Source: Reticulitermes speratus (taxonomy: Eukaryota; Arthropoda; Insecta; Blattodea; Rhinotermitidae). Taken from it: a stretch of DNA of 64,000 nucleotides. The stretch covers positions 42,268,483-42,332,482 of the forward strand of contig JAJKFL010000237.1 in NCBI GenBank assembly GCA_021186555.1, read 5' to 3'. A model generated the notes under the pieces. It saw only the letters and a program-made list of their open reading frames with translations. It had not been told where the DNA came from and made no database searches. The position numbers were made by a program, and so were the translations under genes. Shown piece after piece: positions 1-10,431 of this stretch (position 1 is the first letter of the stretch; every line of letters begins with the position of its first letter).

Positions 1-959
1 AACGGCCTTGTTACTGTCGCAAGAAATAATAATAATAACGAATACTAAGTACTGATAGTATAATTATCTGATGACCAAAGGAAACACTGTATTCTGTTTG
101 TGACCTGTCACATGGCACATTTAGGAATGGAAAGGCTGTCATCTCTGTCAAAATGAAAATGTAAATGTTGGTACATTTCTCTCAGCCTTTCCACCTGTTA
201 TTCAGTCGAGTTAAAGCATATTTTTGCCATGTTCAGTTTTCATATCATTAATAACCATTCAATGGCATTTTATTTCATACAAGATAACTGAAACCGCAGG
301 GTTGCATGTATTAGTAATGCAATTTTTCATATGATGTACAAACTGATTGGCAACTCACTTACAACTACAGCATGAACTACTTACTGGTCAGCATTTCAAT
401 GACACATTCACAAGTTCCACTGGTTAAAATTTCACATGGGCAAAATTGCTAAACATAAAGAGGCACAATATGTTCTGAAAATGAAAGTCTTTTGATATAT
501 GACAGTGTCAACTGGTAACTGGTTACCGACATTTCAGAGGAGACTGCTGCCTCCATCTGCAGCAACTACCCTGAAGATGGAGGATGTGAGTTCTTCTGAA
601 TTGCTGGTACGTACATCCCAATGTACACTGTGTTATGTACCAGAAGACTTTAAACTTAATGAACAACGCTGTGAAAATCGTGTTTAATCTACCTACCATC
701 ACTGGCTGCGCAGTGCTCTACTGTTAATGGCAGCTGGCTGAATGTTGCACGTCTTCAATACCGATGCAATTACCGCCCCAACACACAAAAATAAAATGCA
801 GTTATCAGCTCTGTAGTAATAAATAGGATCTAAACTTTCCCTATGTTAAATGTTAGAAGCTTACCCAGTGACGTGGCACTACATCCCAGACAAATGGAGC
901 CCTCAAACTTCAGAAGCTCACTAAACCCATCAGTTGTTTGCCATCTAAGGTGGTAACTA
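1..959. other. Intergenic DNA with one short fold-back motif
   Basis: No coding exon or RNA gene is recognisable here. Around 510-620 there is a copy of the recurrent signature: a degenerate GACATTTCAGAGGAG followed by CTGCCTCCATCTGCAG, then its partial inverse CCTGAAGATGGAGGATG. The 62-residue open frame over it is a by-product of that repeat. The stretch lies 3' of the TFIIB exon on the minus strand, so part of it could be untranslated region, but no clear poly(A) signal ties it to the gene. Confidence 0.5.
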
Positions 960-1230
960 ACGAATGTCTTTCAATGTACATATGATATTTGAGGTTTTCA
1001 CAGCTGTGTTGCTGACGATTCGAGTCTTCTGGGATGTGACACTGTGTCATTTGGTGAGTAAGTCCAGATGTTTCAAACACTGTAGTGCCTCCATCCCCAG
1101 GTCATGCATTCCAAGAACTTGAATATGACCCTAAACATAAGGAACCACATCACCAAACGACACACAGCATCACATCCCAGAAGACCTGCATCTTCCAATG
1201 TGCAAATTGTTTGCAACAGCTCAGAAGTCT
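960..1230. repeat. Fold-back repeat, family F1 (copy 1)
   Basis: The copy opens with TTTGAGGTTTTCACAGC and TCTTCTGGGATGTGACACTG and closes with the inverse CACAGCATCACATCCCAGAAGA, so its ends are inverted. The centre holds a worn GATGTTTCAAACACTG. The same arrangement recurs near 14955, 20290, 30465 and 35110. It is a short non-autonomous dispersed repeat. The superfamily is not determined. Confidence 0.7.
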
Positions 1231-1667
1231 GAAATACAGAGGTACAAACTATATCACTACCTTCATTAACATTGCAATTAAAATCCATTGACAGTTTCCA
1301 TCAGCACCATCCAAGTATTATGCTGTGTTGCAGTTTCAATGTCTATGATATTTACGCGAAGGCCTACTTATGCCAAGAATTTATTTTTCATTCAACAAAG
1401 TCACATCAATGTCACATCCCTGATCAAAAACATTCTGTATTGCATCTCACTCAGGCATACACACACAAGGGCAGTGAAGAGAAATGAAATTTACACAACA
1501 AAATTAAAGTACACAAAATTTTTGCAATAAACAATTTTTTACAGCAATCAGAACACTTGTCCAGCCGCTCCAGCACGTCAATCACAGGCAGGTAATGTAA
1601 CACCCTATTAACTCCACATCTGGAACTTACCAGCTCCTTTGTTTCTTATCCTGACAAACAAGAAACT

Positions 1668-1829
1668 TTACATCTGTGGCAACTGATCAATAGGCGTTGC
1701 AAATCTGAAGTCCTCTGGGAAAAGCTTCGCAGCATGAGGGTACATTAGTTTATAGGACTGGCAAATTGTCACATCAGCCACACCAGCAATATCACCAATT
1801 TCCTTCTGGCTGCGTTTGTCTTCAGAAGC
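1668..1829 (-). CDS. TfIIB: Transcription initiation factor IIB (TFIIB), C-terminal exon
   Basis: This exon encodes the last 53 residues of TFIIB, the general factor that links TBP-bound promoters to RNA polymerase II in the nucleus. The peptide starts [16 protein letters not shown] and continues [18 protein letters not shown], ending in PIDQLPQM and a TAA stop. This is the end of the second cyclin fold, almost identical to the insect protein. The upstream junction is a good acceptor: a pyrimidine-rich tract, then ATTGCAG, in phase 0. The intron boundary argues against a processed pseudogene. One oddity is Cys where TFIIB normally has Arg in the VTIRQSY segment, which a single C-to-T change at a CpG (CGC to TGC) would explain. 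No other TFIIB exon was found between here and MCU at 18 kb, so the gene is incomplete in this window. Identity is very secure; functionality is not. Confidence 0.93.
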   Translation of the reverse strand, partial: ASEDKRSQKEIGDIAGVADVTICQSYKLMYPHAAKLFPEDFRFATPIDQLPQM

Positions 1830-1994
1830 CTGCAATCCAAAAGACAAACTGATGGTGAAAGTGTGATACTAACTTAACAACTGAGCTTTTGCAAAATTAA
1901 CTAATTTCCTCCTGACAAAGTAATAGCTACTCAGCTCATCAAGATATTCCATCCACATGAGCCCATCACTAGTCCTTATCCTACACCAAATGAA

Positions 1995-2600
1995 TCAGGT
2001 CCGTGTGCTCCTACCCCATATCTTAAACACCCATTTTAAAAGTATCTTCCCATCTATGCTTTGATCCAACAACTGGTCTCTCTCCTTCAGGCTCTCCTAC
2101 CAAAAATTTGTATGTATTCCTCCCTTTTCCATGTATATCACCCATATAAAAATCTGGTAAGGAGTGCAAATCATGAAGCTTCTCATTATGCAATTTGCTG
2201 CAGTCTCCTGCTACTTCCTCTGTTTTAGGCCCAAACACTCTCCTCACCACCTGATTCTCAAATATAAATCAGTGTCCTCTAACATGAGAAACCAAGTCTG
2301 ATGCACCTATAAAACAAAATGCCCAATTATGGATATGTATATATATATTTAATTTCTGTGTTTTCAGATAGCAGATGGGAAGACAAAAGACTATAAACTG
2401 AACACTAGCATGCATTCCCCAAATTTAATAAGATCCTAACTCCTTTTTCATGAGTACCATTTTGATTAGTTAGTATGCTCCCAAATATCTGAAATTCACC
2501 ACATTTACAGAGGATTTATTAGCTACTTTTTTTGTTACAATTTTGTCCCGCATTCTGGTGCTCAGGTCGCAATACTTAGTCACCCCTTCATTTACTTCTT
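1995..2600 (-). pseudogene. Non-LTR retrotransposon fragment (RT C-terminal region)
   Basis: Reading right to left, broken minus-strand frames give NFRYLG-like residues (2470-2500), a worn QTWFLMLE segment (usually CETWSLTLRE), then VFGPKTEEVAGDCSKLHNEK and GEPEGERPVVGSKHRWED. These are the successive landmarks of the common insect LINE C-terminus (FKYLG, CETWSL, VFGPKRDEVTGEWRKLHN, GKPEGKRPLGRPRRRW). Several stops and frameshifts separate the blocks, and no upstream RT domain is present, so this is a 5'-truncated dead copy. It lies a few hundred bases upstream of the TFIIB exon on the same strand. Confidence 0.75.
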
Positions 2601-2679
2601 GTCCAATCTCCTTACTAGTTACTAAAATTTACTTCTATACAGCTGAGTCCATCCTGAGAAGCTACCAGTTGCTTAGCTA

Positions 2680-2960
2680 GTCAAAAACTTCCCAAAATTT
2701 AATGGAATGATGAAGTTCATTTACCCTATTCCAACGCACATCAATCCAGTTCAAACCTTATTTCTTTAACAGCCATCTCAATAGTATTTCCCATAGGTCT
2801 CCCAGGTGGTGGCTTTCCAAAACATTGTTTGCAGTCCTCATCTTGCTGATGTGTGCTGTGTGTCCTGCCACCTCATCATGCATAATTCCTATGCGAGATT
2901 TCCTCTTCATAATATGTGGTAACATGTAAAGCTTTCCCTTTACATGCCACAATGACATAA
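2680..2960 (-). pseudogene. Second LINE tail fragment
   Basis: The minus strand encodes MKRKSRIGIMHDEVAGHTAH followed by SHHLGDLWEILLRWLLKK. It reads as a decayed copy of the RRMRWAGHVARMG ... GRPRRRWEDNIKMDLKE tail of the same LINE class as the fragment at 1995-2600. It abuts a reversed SINE tail at 2930-3010. Confidence 0.5.
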
Positions 2961-3010
2961 ATGGGGAGTAGAGTTACAGTTCCACTCATTCCTAAACTCA
3001 GCACTATAGA
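2930..3010 (-). repeat. SINE family S1, 3' tail fragment
   Basis: The stretch GGGGAGTAGAGTTACAGTTCC with CCACTCATTCCTAAACTC is the inverse of the S1 SINE tail (GGTTAGGAATGAGTGGAGC ... CTCTACTCCCCCTATATG) that is complete at 46200-46510. Only the 3' part is present. Confidence 0.6.
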
Positions 3011-3139
3011 CATTGACAGAGGAGTTTGCAGTTAACCTTGGCAGTGTTTGCGACCATCTTTTGCGTGTGTCCAGTAACCAACGTATTCCAATTAAAAATA
3101 CATTGGGCTGAAGTGGAGTCACATTTTGTGCGTGTAAGA

Positions 3140-3620
3140 TAATACGGTCATTTTCTGCAGTGTTCTATGTGGCTAGAAGAAAACAAAGGTAAACATGTCC
3201 AATAGCATTCCAGGCAGACACTGAGGGAAGCCAAAGTTATAGCTTTACCCCTTCTCAACCTCAGCACTAGAAGGGGTAAATAATTATCACACGACGCCGT
3301 GTAATAACCCAGAAGACCACAGATTTCATCAACATCGCGGCGGATGGAAATCAAGGTTAGTACACCTCTATGGGGAGGATACTTTTCGTCACGTCCAGAG
3401 ATTCGAAAGACTTCGAATCAAGAAAGCCAAACTCCTCACCTCGTTATCCTTCCTCCTACGCTACCCCGCTGTGCTTTCCAGTTTCTGTTATAGGCTTTCT
3501 TTCCTACTCGGAATCTTGACCCGTGAGGATGGGACCGATACATTGTCCCGAAACGTCGGTAAATAATTACCACACGACGCCGTGTAATAACCCAGAAGAC
3601 CACAGATTTCAAAAGACATG
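3140..3620. repeat. Dispersed repeat with two direct copies of an F-type end
   Basis: A roughly 55-bp block containing ACACGACGCCGTGTAATAAC and CCAGAAGACCACAGATTTCA occurs twice in the same orientation, at about 3283-3342 and 3562-3613. The second copy is preceded by GATGGGACCGATACATTGTC and CCGAAACGTCGGTAAATAA, the F2-type signature. The DNA between them (3365-3520) is not recognisable. This looks like two solo ends or a partly duplicated fold-back element. Confidence 0.5.
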
Positions 3621-3954
3621 TTGACTATTACTGGGCAAATTGTACTGAACTCGTGGCACAAAGGCTGACACCTGGTGCCATGAAGGCACATAAACAGATT
3701 CAGTAATACACAAAAAATGTTCAACACAGTATTTTTTCTTGTAACTTGCAACAGAAAGACAAAAATAACCTTGCGGGTCCCTACGGGTCCACGCACTACA
3801 CTCTGAATACCACAGCCATAACCTTCGGTAAGTGTTCTTGCAGTCCGCGACCCTCGCACTCTATACAGTACTTTACAATAGCCAGCAATCTGAAAGACTT
3901 CAGAGTGTTTTGGGTACCTCAATAAAACGAGTTGTTAATTTTTGAATGCTCATC

Positions 3955-4080
3955 TGGACACAATGCTGTTGGGTTTTTATGGGTTTAGTGAAAATCGGTA
4001 CAGCGAAGGCCGTACTTTTGTTACAGGAGTAAATGAAATTACATTTACACTTGTACCGTGTGACATGTTACAATAAAGAC
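3955..4080 (+). repeat. Dispersed repeat fragment (GTGAAAATCGG class)
   Basis: The segment GTGAAAATCGGTACAGCGAA, then GGCCGTACTTTTGTTACAGG and AGTAAATGAAATTACAT matches, with substitutions, a second copy at about 63110-63190. It is a shared mobile-element tail, not a gene. Confidence 0.55.
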
Positions 4081-4254
4081 TGCCTTGGTGAAGTCTGTTT
4101 ACTGCTGCACATCGCTGAGTGCATCAGTTGCACGCCGTTGGAGCAGGTGGCTGTGTGCGGCACACCTGCATCGTCACTTTTACTGTAAGGACACACGCCA
4201 GTGTCCACAGCAATCGCTGCCATCTACAATCGTTCTCAAAACAATCTAAAATCC

Positions 4255-4345
4255 CTTCACACGCTCAGGGCCGCCCAAAGGGGGTTCGAGTCCCGGTGAA
4301 ATACTCCCCCCCCCCCCGCAAGGGCGGACCGGCTAAAAATCTGTA
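4255..4345 (+). repeat. tRNA-related SINE head fragment
   Basis: GGGGGTTCGAGTCCCGGTG matches a pol III B box (GGTTCGANTCC) and is followed by a run of ten C. No A box at tRNA spacing and no cloverleaf are visible, so this is a SINE remnant and not a tRNA gene. Confidence 0.45.
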
Positions 4346-4799
4346 CACTAAATCGGAATGACTGACTCTCAGTTGCAAGGCGACTTGGGCTTGGTCTGAA
4401 ATGTCTAATTTGTACATCTACAAATAATTATACTACCGAGAACAACAAAACGTATGCAACATTGTTAGCCCCGGTAATTTGTACCGGCTGCCCGGCCCTC
4501 TCGACGGCAGTGTATACACTGCCATTTGCAGTACAGAGCGATAAGAAGTGTTTTGTTTCTGCTGACTGCTTGCGTGTCGGTGACTAAGCATCACGCGGAG
4601 TTCTGCTAAATACAGTTTATACTAATGAGCTATACGAGATGGCATTAGAGGGAAGGAGTTGAGTGTTGGCAGTGTGCAGCAGAGGGAAGGTGTTTAGTGT
4701 TGGCATGCCTTCCACGGATACTATGATGTACACTAACCTTCCGCGTTCCTCGTTATTTATTAGTTAACGAGTGTCGACACTTCGTGTCTTTATATGCTT

Positions 4800-4970
4800 T
4801 CAGGCTCTAACGGCGGCTATAGTTCAGGTGATTTTTCTTTTGCGATTTTGCGCCGTGTAGTGGTTTCATGTTCCGATGTTTCGGAGGACCGCGTGGCTTC
4901 CATCTTCAGGTTAATCGAATTCGTTTGGCTGAGCATCACTTAAGCACCTAGCCAAACCAATTCAATCACC
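4800..4970. repeat. Fold-back repeat, F2-type end
   Basis: The order is GCGATTTTGCGCCGTGTAG, TTCCGATGTTTCGGAGGAC, then CTTCCATCTTCAGG. It is the same sequence of landmarks as at 31018, 41617 and 57700. No coding sequence is visible between 4345 and 5300 apart from this repeat. Confidence 0.55.
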
Positions 4971-5299
4971 CTGAACATACAGGCAGTACATTCCTCCAAA
5001 AGACAGAACATTTAAGCACTACACACAGAAACCCAAACTTTAAAGATTTGCGCAAGGTGACTCAAAATAAACAAAACTCAGAACTACAGCGTGCATTCTG
5101 GACCACAGACAAATCCCACACTACATTAACAGATACAACAGCTTTCAATGGGCACAACCACCACTCATGGATGGCATCTAAATTCCAGGTGTAAAGGGAT
5201 CTTTGTGTCATCCCATTGTGCTGAATCATACACATATAACAAATATGATACTTCTTTACAATAGATAATGCAAGCTTGACATCTTGAGTAAACATCAGT

Positions 5300-5390
5300 G
5301 CTATCTTGCCTGAATATGGGACCCTGGACAGCCTACTCGGGTTGGAGGATACGGGATTCAAATCCTGGCATGTTGCAAACAACTCAGTAA
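5300..5390 (+). repeat. tRNA-derived SINE head (B-box-like)
   Basis: GGTTGGAGGATACGGGATTC followed by AAATCCTGGCATG resembles the B-box half of a tRNA-derived SINE head. The minus-strand open frame across 5062-5382 shows no recognisable protein and is not called. Confidence 0.35.
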
Positions 5391-6099
5391 TGAAAGGAAA
5401 ATAACCTTTCTACCATTAGACATTAGTTCAATGGACTGAGAAGTGTGTTGCAATTATAAGGTTGTTATTTTATCTGACAACTATCATTTCTCACTTCCAC
5501 CAACAGCATGTGGTAACCGATAGTTGTCACATAAAATAATGATCTTGTAGAGGCACATTGTAATGAAAATACTTACGTCTAGAACTTCCTTTCTTTGTGG
5601 GTGTATTTGCATCTCTGTGCTGCCTGCCCACACACACAACAGCAAATAGATTGTAAAAAAATTTATTATTGGAGATTTTTATGGAAAGCTGTCAAAACAT
5701 TTCAATTATTGTTAACATTGGACACTTTACATGCAGGCATTATGCATTTCGCACACATTTCCAGCAAAACTCATAATTTTCAACAGAACAAAAACCATTT
5801 CTAACAAAAGCTGTACAGAAAAGTAAAACACGTTTTATGTCCAATAGCAATTTTTAATAACTTTTATAGATCTCAAGATGCTTATAGAAAAGAGATGCTT
5901 TTCATGGAGCTCTGGTACATTGAACAAAGCAAAATGATTCCTGACAGAGCTATCACACTCCCACACAAAAACACAATCACGTTTGACTGTATTTACACTG
6001 CAACAACAAGAGACCTGTTTTAATCTTTTGGCATAGTGCTTTATAGAATATGACTTTGAAGCACATATTAAGTTGAGATATACAAGGAAGAAAAAGGTA

Positions 6100-6290
6100 A
6101 GTTTTCCTTGTACATGCCATGAAGGTGTAGAGGGAGTGGAGGTATAGTACCACCCATTCTTAACCTTGGCACTATATGGAGGTGAGTAGTCAGCCAGATG
6201 CCCTAGCTGCTGTACCTCCCAGTGAAATAGCACCTATCACCAACTGAATAGGAGGTTTGTGCAGTCCCGCCAGTCTGCGTGATTTTGAGA
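6100..6290 (-). repeat. SINE family S1, reversed fragment
   Basis: Inverse matches to the S1 SINE body are clear: ATGAAGGTGTAGAGGGAGTGG, CCCATTCTTAACCTTGGCAC and TATGGAGGTGAGTAGTCAG. The tRNA-like head is missing. It lies about 100 bp left of a plus-oriented S1 copy. Confidence 0.65.
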
Positions 6291-6379
6291 AGAGATCTCG
6301 TGTGACTGCCGGATTCAAATGTCATACTGTCACAATACTGACTATGCTATACAAGGACTATTTAATTTAATAAGGATAC

Positions 6380-6665
6380 ACACCATATGGGGGAGCCAGA
6401 ATAGCACAGTCAGTACAGCAACTAAGACTAAAAGCTGGACAATGTGGGGTTCCATTCCTGGCAGGGGCAAGTGATACCTTTCCCAACAACGTCCAGACTG
6501 GCTCTGAGAATCACCCAACAGCTGCTCAATGGATACTGGAAGCTCTTTCAACAGCGGTACAGCAGCACAAGCATGAAGCTGACCGCATAACCTCCACCTA
6601 GTGCTTAGGTTAAGAATGAGGGGACCTACATGTCTACTCTCCCATATGCCTTCATCACACACAAA
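6380..6665 (+). repeat. SINE family S1, near-complete
   Basis: A pol III A box (ATAGCACAGTCAGTACAGC) and B box (GGGGTTCCATTCCTGG) sit at tRNA-like spacing. The body has AACGTCCAGACTGGCTCTGA and TTAGGTTAAGAATGAGGGG, and it ends in CTCTCCCATATGCCTTCAT. It aligns landmark by landmark with the copy at 46200-46510, which defines the family. Confidence 0.75.
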
Positions 6666-6734
6666 AGGACTTCACATTCACCTTTATGTACTATGTGTAT
6701 ACACATGTATATATACTAGCTAACTCCACTGAGC

Positions 6735-7050
6735 AGAGTCCTTGAAAAGCTAGTCAAGGACCTCCCCACATTTTGTGGAACCCCAAGGTTCTCACGTGCC
6801 CACCACTTGTCCCTATGCTCAGCCAGCTCAATCCAATACACAACCTCCTACCAATTTCTTTAAGCTCCATGTTAATATTATCCTCCACCTATGCCTGGGT
6901 CTTCCAAACGGTGTCCTTCCTTCAGGTTTGCTCACCAAACCTTGTAAGCATTCCTCTTCTCCCCCATATATGCTACATGCCCTGCCCATCTCATTCTCCT
7001 TTATTTGATCATATACATGTATATACACAAAAGGTATATGGTTATACACA
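6735..7050 (-). pseudogene. LINE tail fragment
   Basis: The minus strand encodes QIKENEMGRACSIYGG, then SKPEGRTPFGRPRHRWR and SLKKLVGG. This is the RMRWAGHVARMG ... GKPEGKRPLGRPRRRW ... MDLKEVG tail of the same LINE class seen at 1995. Only the last ~70 codons survive, with substitutions. Confidence 0.7.
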
Positions 7051-7424
7051 TAATTTTCCTTTAGTGTGCAAGCTTCAATACTGATTGCTTATTCATTCAG
7101 CATATACATTAGTTTTGACTTCATGATAATTTAAACAAGTATTCATTTACAGTGTATAGATGTGCATAAGCTTCATTTTACTGTAGAGGGATAATTCATT
7201 CTAGCCTTAACTGCTCATTTTTTGTGCACAAAATTTCAACCATGATGTATTTTTTGTGAAAAAGAAAAATGGAAAGACACATTTTAAATGCTCACATTTG
7301 TTGGTGCTTTTTATTTGAAACGTTCAGTTCTTTAATGTTCATAAGAGTGCAACATAAGTCTGCATTCATGAACTGGAAATGTCAAGCTAGCAACAGTGCA
7401 ACACACCAAACCCATTGTGCTATC

Positions 7425-7690
7425 CATAAAAGCAAGGTAAAGCAATCCCATTACAGGCCTGGACAGGCCCTTAGGGTTCCAGGAGGTTGAGGCTCCCAGA
7501 TTTATAGACAATCGGCACATGAAGGTGGTAAGGTTGTCAGACCTACACACCGGCCGCCTTTACCCACAGGAAATACTCCTGGTACTCATTTCTGTTAGAG
7601 GCTGAGTCAACCCCAGGGCCATAGTGCGACTGAAAGGATTATGTCAATGAAAAATTCCAATGACACCGTCGGGGATCGAAATTGTGCTAT
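7425..7690 (-). repeat. SINE family S2 (blattodean-type), reversed
   Basis: Read on the minus strand, it starts TTCGATCCCCGACGGTGTC (B-box half of a tRNA-like head). It continues with GGGTTGACTCAGCCTC, GGTAAAGGCGGCCGGTGTG, GTGCCGATTGTCTATAAA and GCCTCAACCTCCTGGAACC, and ends GTAATGGGATTGCTTTACC. I recognise this as a SINE type common in cockroaches and termites. Recognition is from memory. Confidence 0.7.
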
Positions 7691-7699
7691 GCATACATT

Positions 7700-8600
7700 T
7701 CCAAACTAGTTTCGCTAAAGTGTAATGTTCTTGCTTCTGCATAAAGATACATTCTGCAATTGTTTCATATGAACAATGTTTTAATGTATCTAGACAAAAT
7801 TTCTAAATTATATGCACAATGGTCTCTGACATCACAGACATTAATAAATGTTACGTTGTAAAATGCATTATATACTGAACATAGACATTATGAACTTGGT
7901 ACAAGCTTCAGAACAGGTGGTGTGTTACCACAAATATTGAGATCTGGCTGTCATAATTGGCAAATACATAATTACTGTTATCAAAAATGTTAGTCAGATA
8001 TAAGTAATCTGATAACAGCTATTTATCAGTCAACATTCGTTTTAAGTACTCATTAAAAATATACAGATTTCAAAAATCATTCTGACTTGTAAAGAAGAAA
8101 CATATCACCATAAAACTATCAGCAAATGTGTAATATGATTTATGTACATGTTGCATTATGAGAGGCAGATACAACCATAATTTAATTGCTACAATCTTAT
8201 ATAAGATTCAAATGTTACAGAACTGTGATGTATATTACAGAAAATGAATAAAAATTTTAAATACACACACACAAAGATGAAAGCAGGAACAAGTCAATAT
8301 CATTCACACAGTTAAATACCTTATTCTTAGAATATGACTACTTTTTAAAGAATAATGAATAAGACAAAAATGTGACAGTAAACAAAACGGATCACGCAAT
8401 GAAAGACCGTGAATTTGAAAACAAACTAAAATGTAAAATTCACATACACATCTCCACAAAAAATTAGATCACTTCACAAAAAAACTCTCTCTGAGTAGAC
8501 TTAATTTTCAAACAAGTTACCCCTCAGAATGTTGAACTGAATCCTTAAACATGGTCCTACACATTCGTTCACTCACTTTTGACCAAAATATGCACATTCT
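7700..8600. other. AT-rich non-coding stretch
   Basis: Nothing recognisable was seen: no long open frame, no tandem repeat and no transposon end. It lies 3' of the candidate exon at 8601-8852 on the minus strand, so part of it could be 3' untranslated region. Confidence 0.4.
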
Positions 8601-8852
8601 TCACCAACTTCTCCGAACACTGCGTTTTACCACAGTGGACTCCCTCGCCTTATCTTCCTCATTTAGCAGTTCTCCAAGACTAGCATTAGTCATCGTACAA
8701 CTAGAAATATCCGTGCTTCTTGAAGATTCCAATTTTACAAAATGTGATGCTCTGTTGGGGGATGTTCCCAATGATTTGAAGGATCGTAGTGCCTTCAGTT
8801 TCAGGTCAAGCAGTCTAAGTTGTCCATTATGATCCTTCTCAAAGTCAGTCAC
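8601..8852 (-). CDS. Possible C-terminal exon of an unidentified protein
   Basis: An 83-codon minus-strand frame ends in a TGA stop. I do not recognise the product. Its composition is protein-like: charged and polar, with few Cys or Trp. It has a basic segment (KLKALRSFKSLGTSPNRAS), a Ser/Thr-rich middle, an acidic patch (SLGELLNEEDKARE) and a basic end (KRSVRRSW). There is no ATG at its start; an in-frame TAA lies two codons upstream, so it would have to begin at an internal acceptor, and none is convincing. Just upstream (8855-8925) is an F1-type repeat end, which may have replaced the real exon boundary. A chance open frame is a serious alternative. Confidence 0.35.
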   Translation of the reverse strand: MTDFEKDHNGQLRLLDLKLKALRSFKSLGTSPNRASHFVKLESSRSTDISSCTMTNASLGELLNEEDKARESTVVKRSVRRSW

Positions 8853-8854
8853 TC

Positions 8855-8925
8855 CTTATCCAGTCAGAGCATCACATTCCAGAAAACTGGAATCTTGAAT
8901 ACCTCTCATTTCCTCAACCAGTCAG
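8855..8925. repeat. F1-type repeat end
   Basis: TCAGAGCATCACATTCCAGA is an inverse variant of the F1 terminus (TCTTCTGGAATGTGATTCTG at 20320). A second CAGTCAGAAGCACTGCC follows. It directly abuts the candidate exon at 8601-8852. Confidence 0.45.
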
Positions 8926-9253
8926 AAGCACTGCCAACCCTAACTGCCACCCCTCCCCCCAACACGCCCCTCCAAACAGTTATAAGAATGAATGAACTCC
9001 ATATATTTGTCACTTTTCCAGGTCTCTGTAACTGAGCCAGAGGCACTGGAAGAAGTATGTAAATTAGACACCTACATGGAGGTATAAAGAGTTTGGTACT
9101 TTTGGCTGAATACAGTCGACAGTTAGTGCGTTTGGATTCCTTCTAAACTACCAGATGCCAAAGAATTAGACTGTGTATAAAGACACTTCATCCCTGTTGC
9201 TGAGTTTTATGCACTTTAATATTACCGTTCTTTTCAGAGCGTAGAGACTGGTA

Positions 9254-9279
9254 ACTCCCCCCCCCCCCCCCCCCCCCCC
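9254..9279. repeat. Poly-C tract
   Basis: An uninterrupted run of C. Similar C or G runs occur at 12486, 13274, 31650, 35641 and 43206. Homopolymers of this length are unreliable in most sequencing data. Confidence 0.9.
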
Positions 9280-9753
9280 AGAATTTATGGCTGCAAAAGC
9301 CTTCAAGTATAATGTTTCTCAACGAAGCTTCTACTTCCTAAAAGTTTAGCAAACTTGACATTTGACAAACGCCAGCAAGTCATTTTTGCCTTTGACTGCG
9401 CCCTACGCAGTCCCTATCTGCAGGTGTGTCCATTCTCTGGTAAGTGTGTCTTCCGCAAGTCCTACACCAGATGTTCTAATTAACTTGTTGAAAGAAAGTA
9501 GATGTCTACCAAGACTGTGCTCAGGACTCGAACCCAAACTGTCCAGTAACAAAGATAAACAGTTTAAAAGAAATTACTGTACATTACACATGCAAGTGAA
9601 CATAAAGCTTATTAAGAATGAACAATACATGCATTCCCAAGTTAGTGTATGAATACATTGCAACCAGCAGAAGAAATGCAGGTTGACCAAGAAAGAGATG
9701 GACAGACCAACGCCAATACAAACACAACTACTCTAGAATGGCTTATACCTTGA

Positions 9754-9815
9754 TGATGAAGATAATCATCATCGTCATCATGGTCATTGTCATCGTCATC
9801 ACCACCATCACATGC
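9754..9815. repeat. Imperfect (ATC)n microsatellite
   Basis: An ATC/GTC-rich trinucleotide tract (ATCATCATCGTCATCATGG and similar). The short plus-strand frames over it are low-complexity and not genes. Confidence 0.8.
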
Positions 9816-10207
9816 ATGTCACATTGTCTCATGTGCATCAGACTCTCTCACTGTTGCTGCTCATTCCATTCTCTGCTATTACTTGTACATATTTTCAATC
9901 CTACCTTCAGTTATAAATTCCCGTTCACCTTACCGTTTTTCTAGTTTGTCTACATATTATCAAACCTGATCAAATTTTCTTCTTTGGTTTCTTTGAATCT
10001 CTGCTCACACAGAAACTTTAGCTGCCACTTTCATCCTTTCACCTCAAATTGGGCACATGTCCTTTTCAATGCTGTGCTTCTTTCTTCATAAAATTATACA
10101 CATTCTGAACAATTACCAGCATCCACCCTCTTCTGATCAAAGAATCAATTTTTCAATGTATTCACTGCAAAACTAATGTGACGTGAAACTCACTCTGCTC
10201 ACTGGGC

Positions 10208-10431
10208 ACTGGTTTGTCAACTGCTGCTGACAGTACTGCTAAGACAAGTTCTGCACAGTGGACACTGGTTTGTCAACTGCTGCTGACAGTACTGCTAAGA
10301 CAAGTTCTGCACAGTGGACACTGGTTTGTCAACTGCTGCTGACAGTACTGCTAAGACAAGTTCTGCACAGTGGACACTGGTTTGTCAACTGCTGCTGACA
10401 GTACTGCTAAGACAAGTTCTGCACAGTCGAC
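10208..10431. repeat. 56-bp tandem repeat, 4 copies
   Basis: Unit starts ACTGGTTTGTCAACTGCTGC and ends GTTCTGCACAGTGGAC. Copies begin at 10208, 10264, 10320 and 10376 and are essentially identical, which implies recent expansion. No host transposon is recognised around it. Confidence 0.95.
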
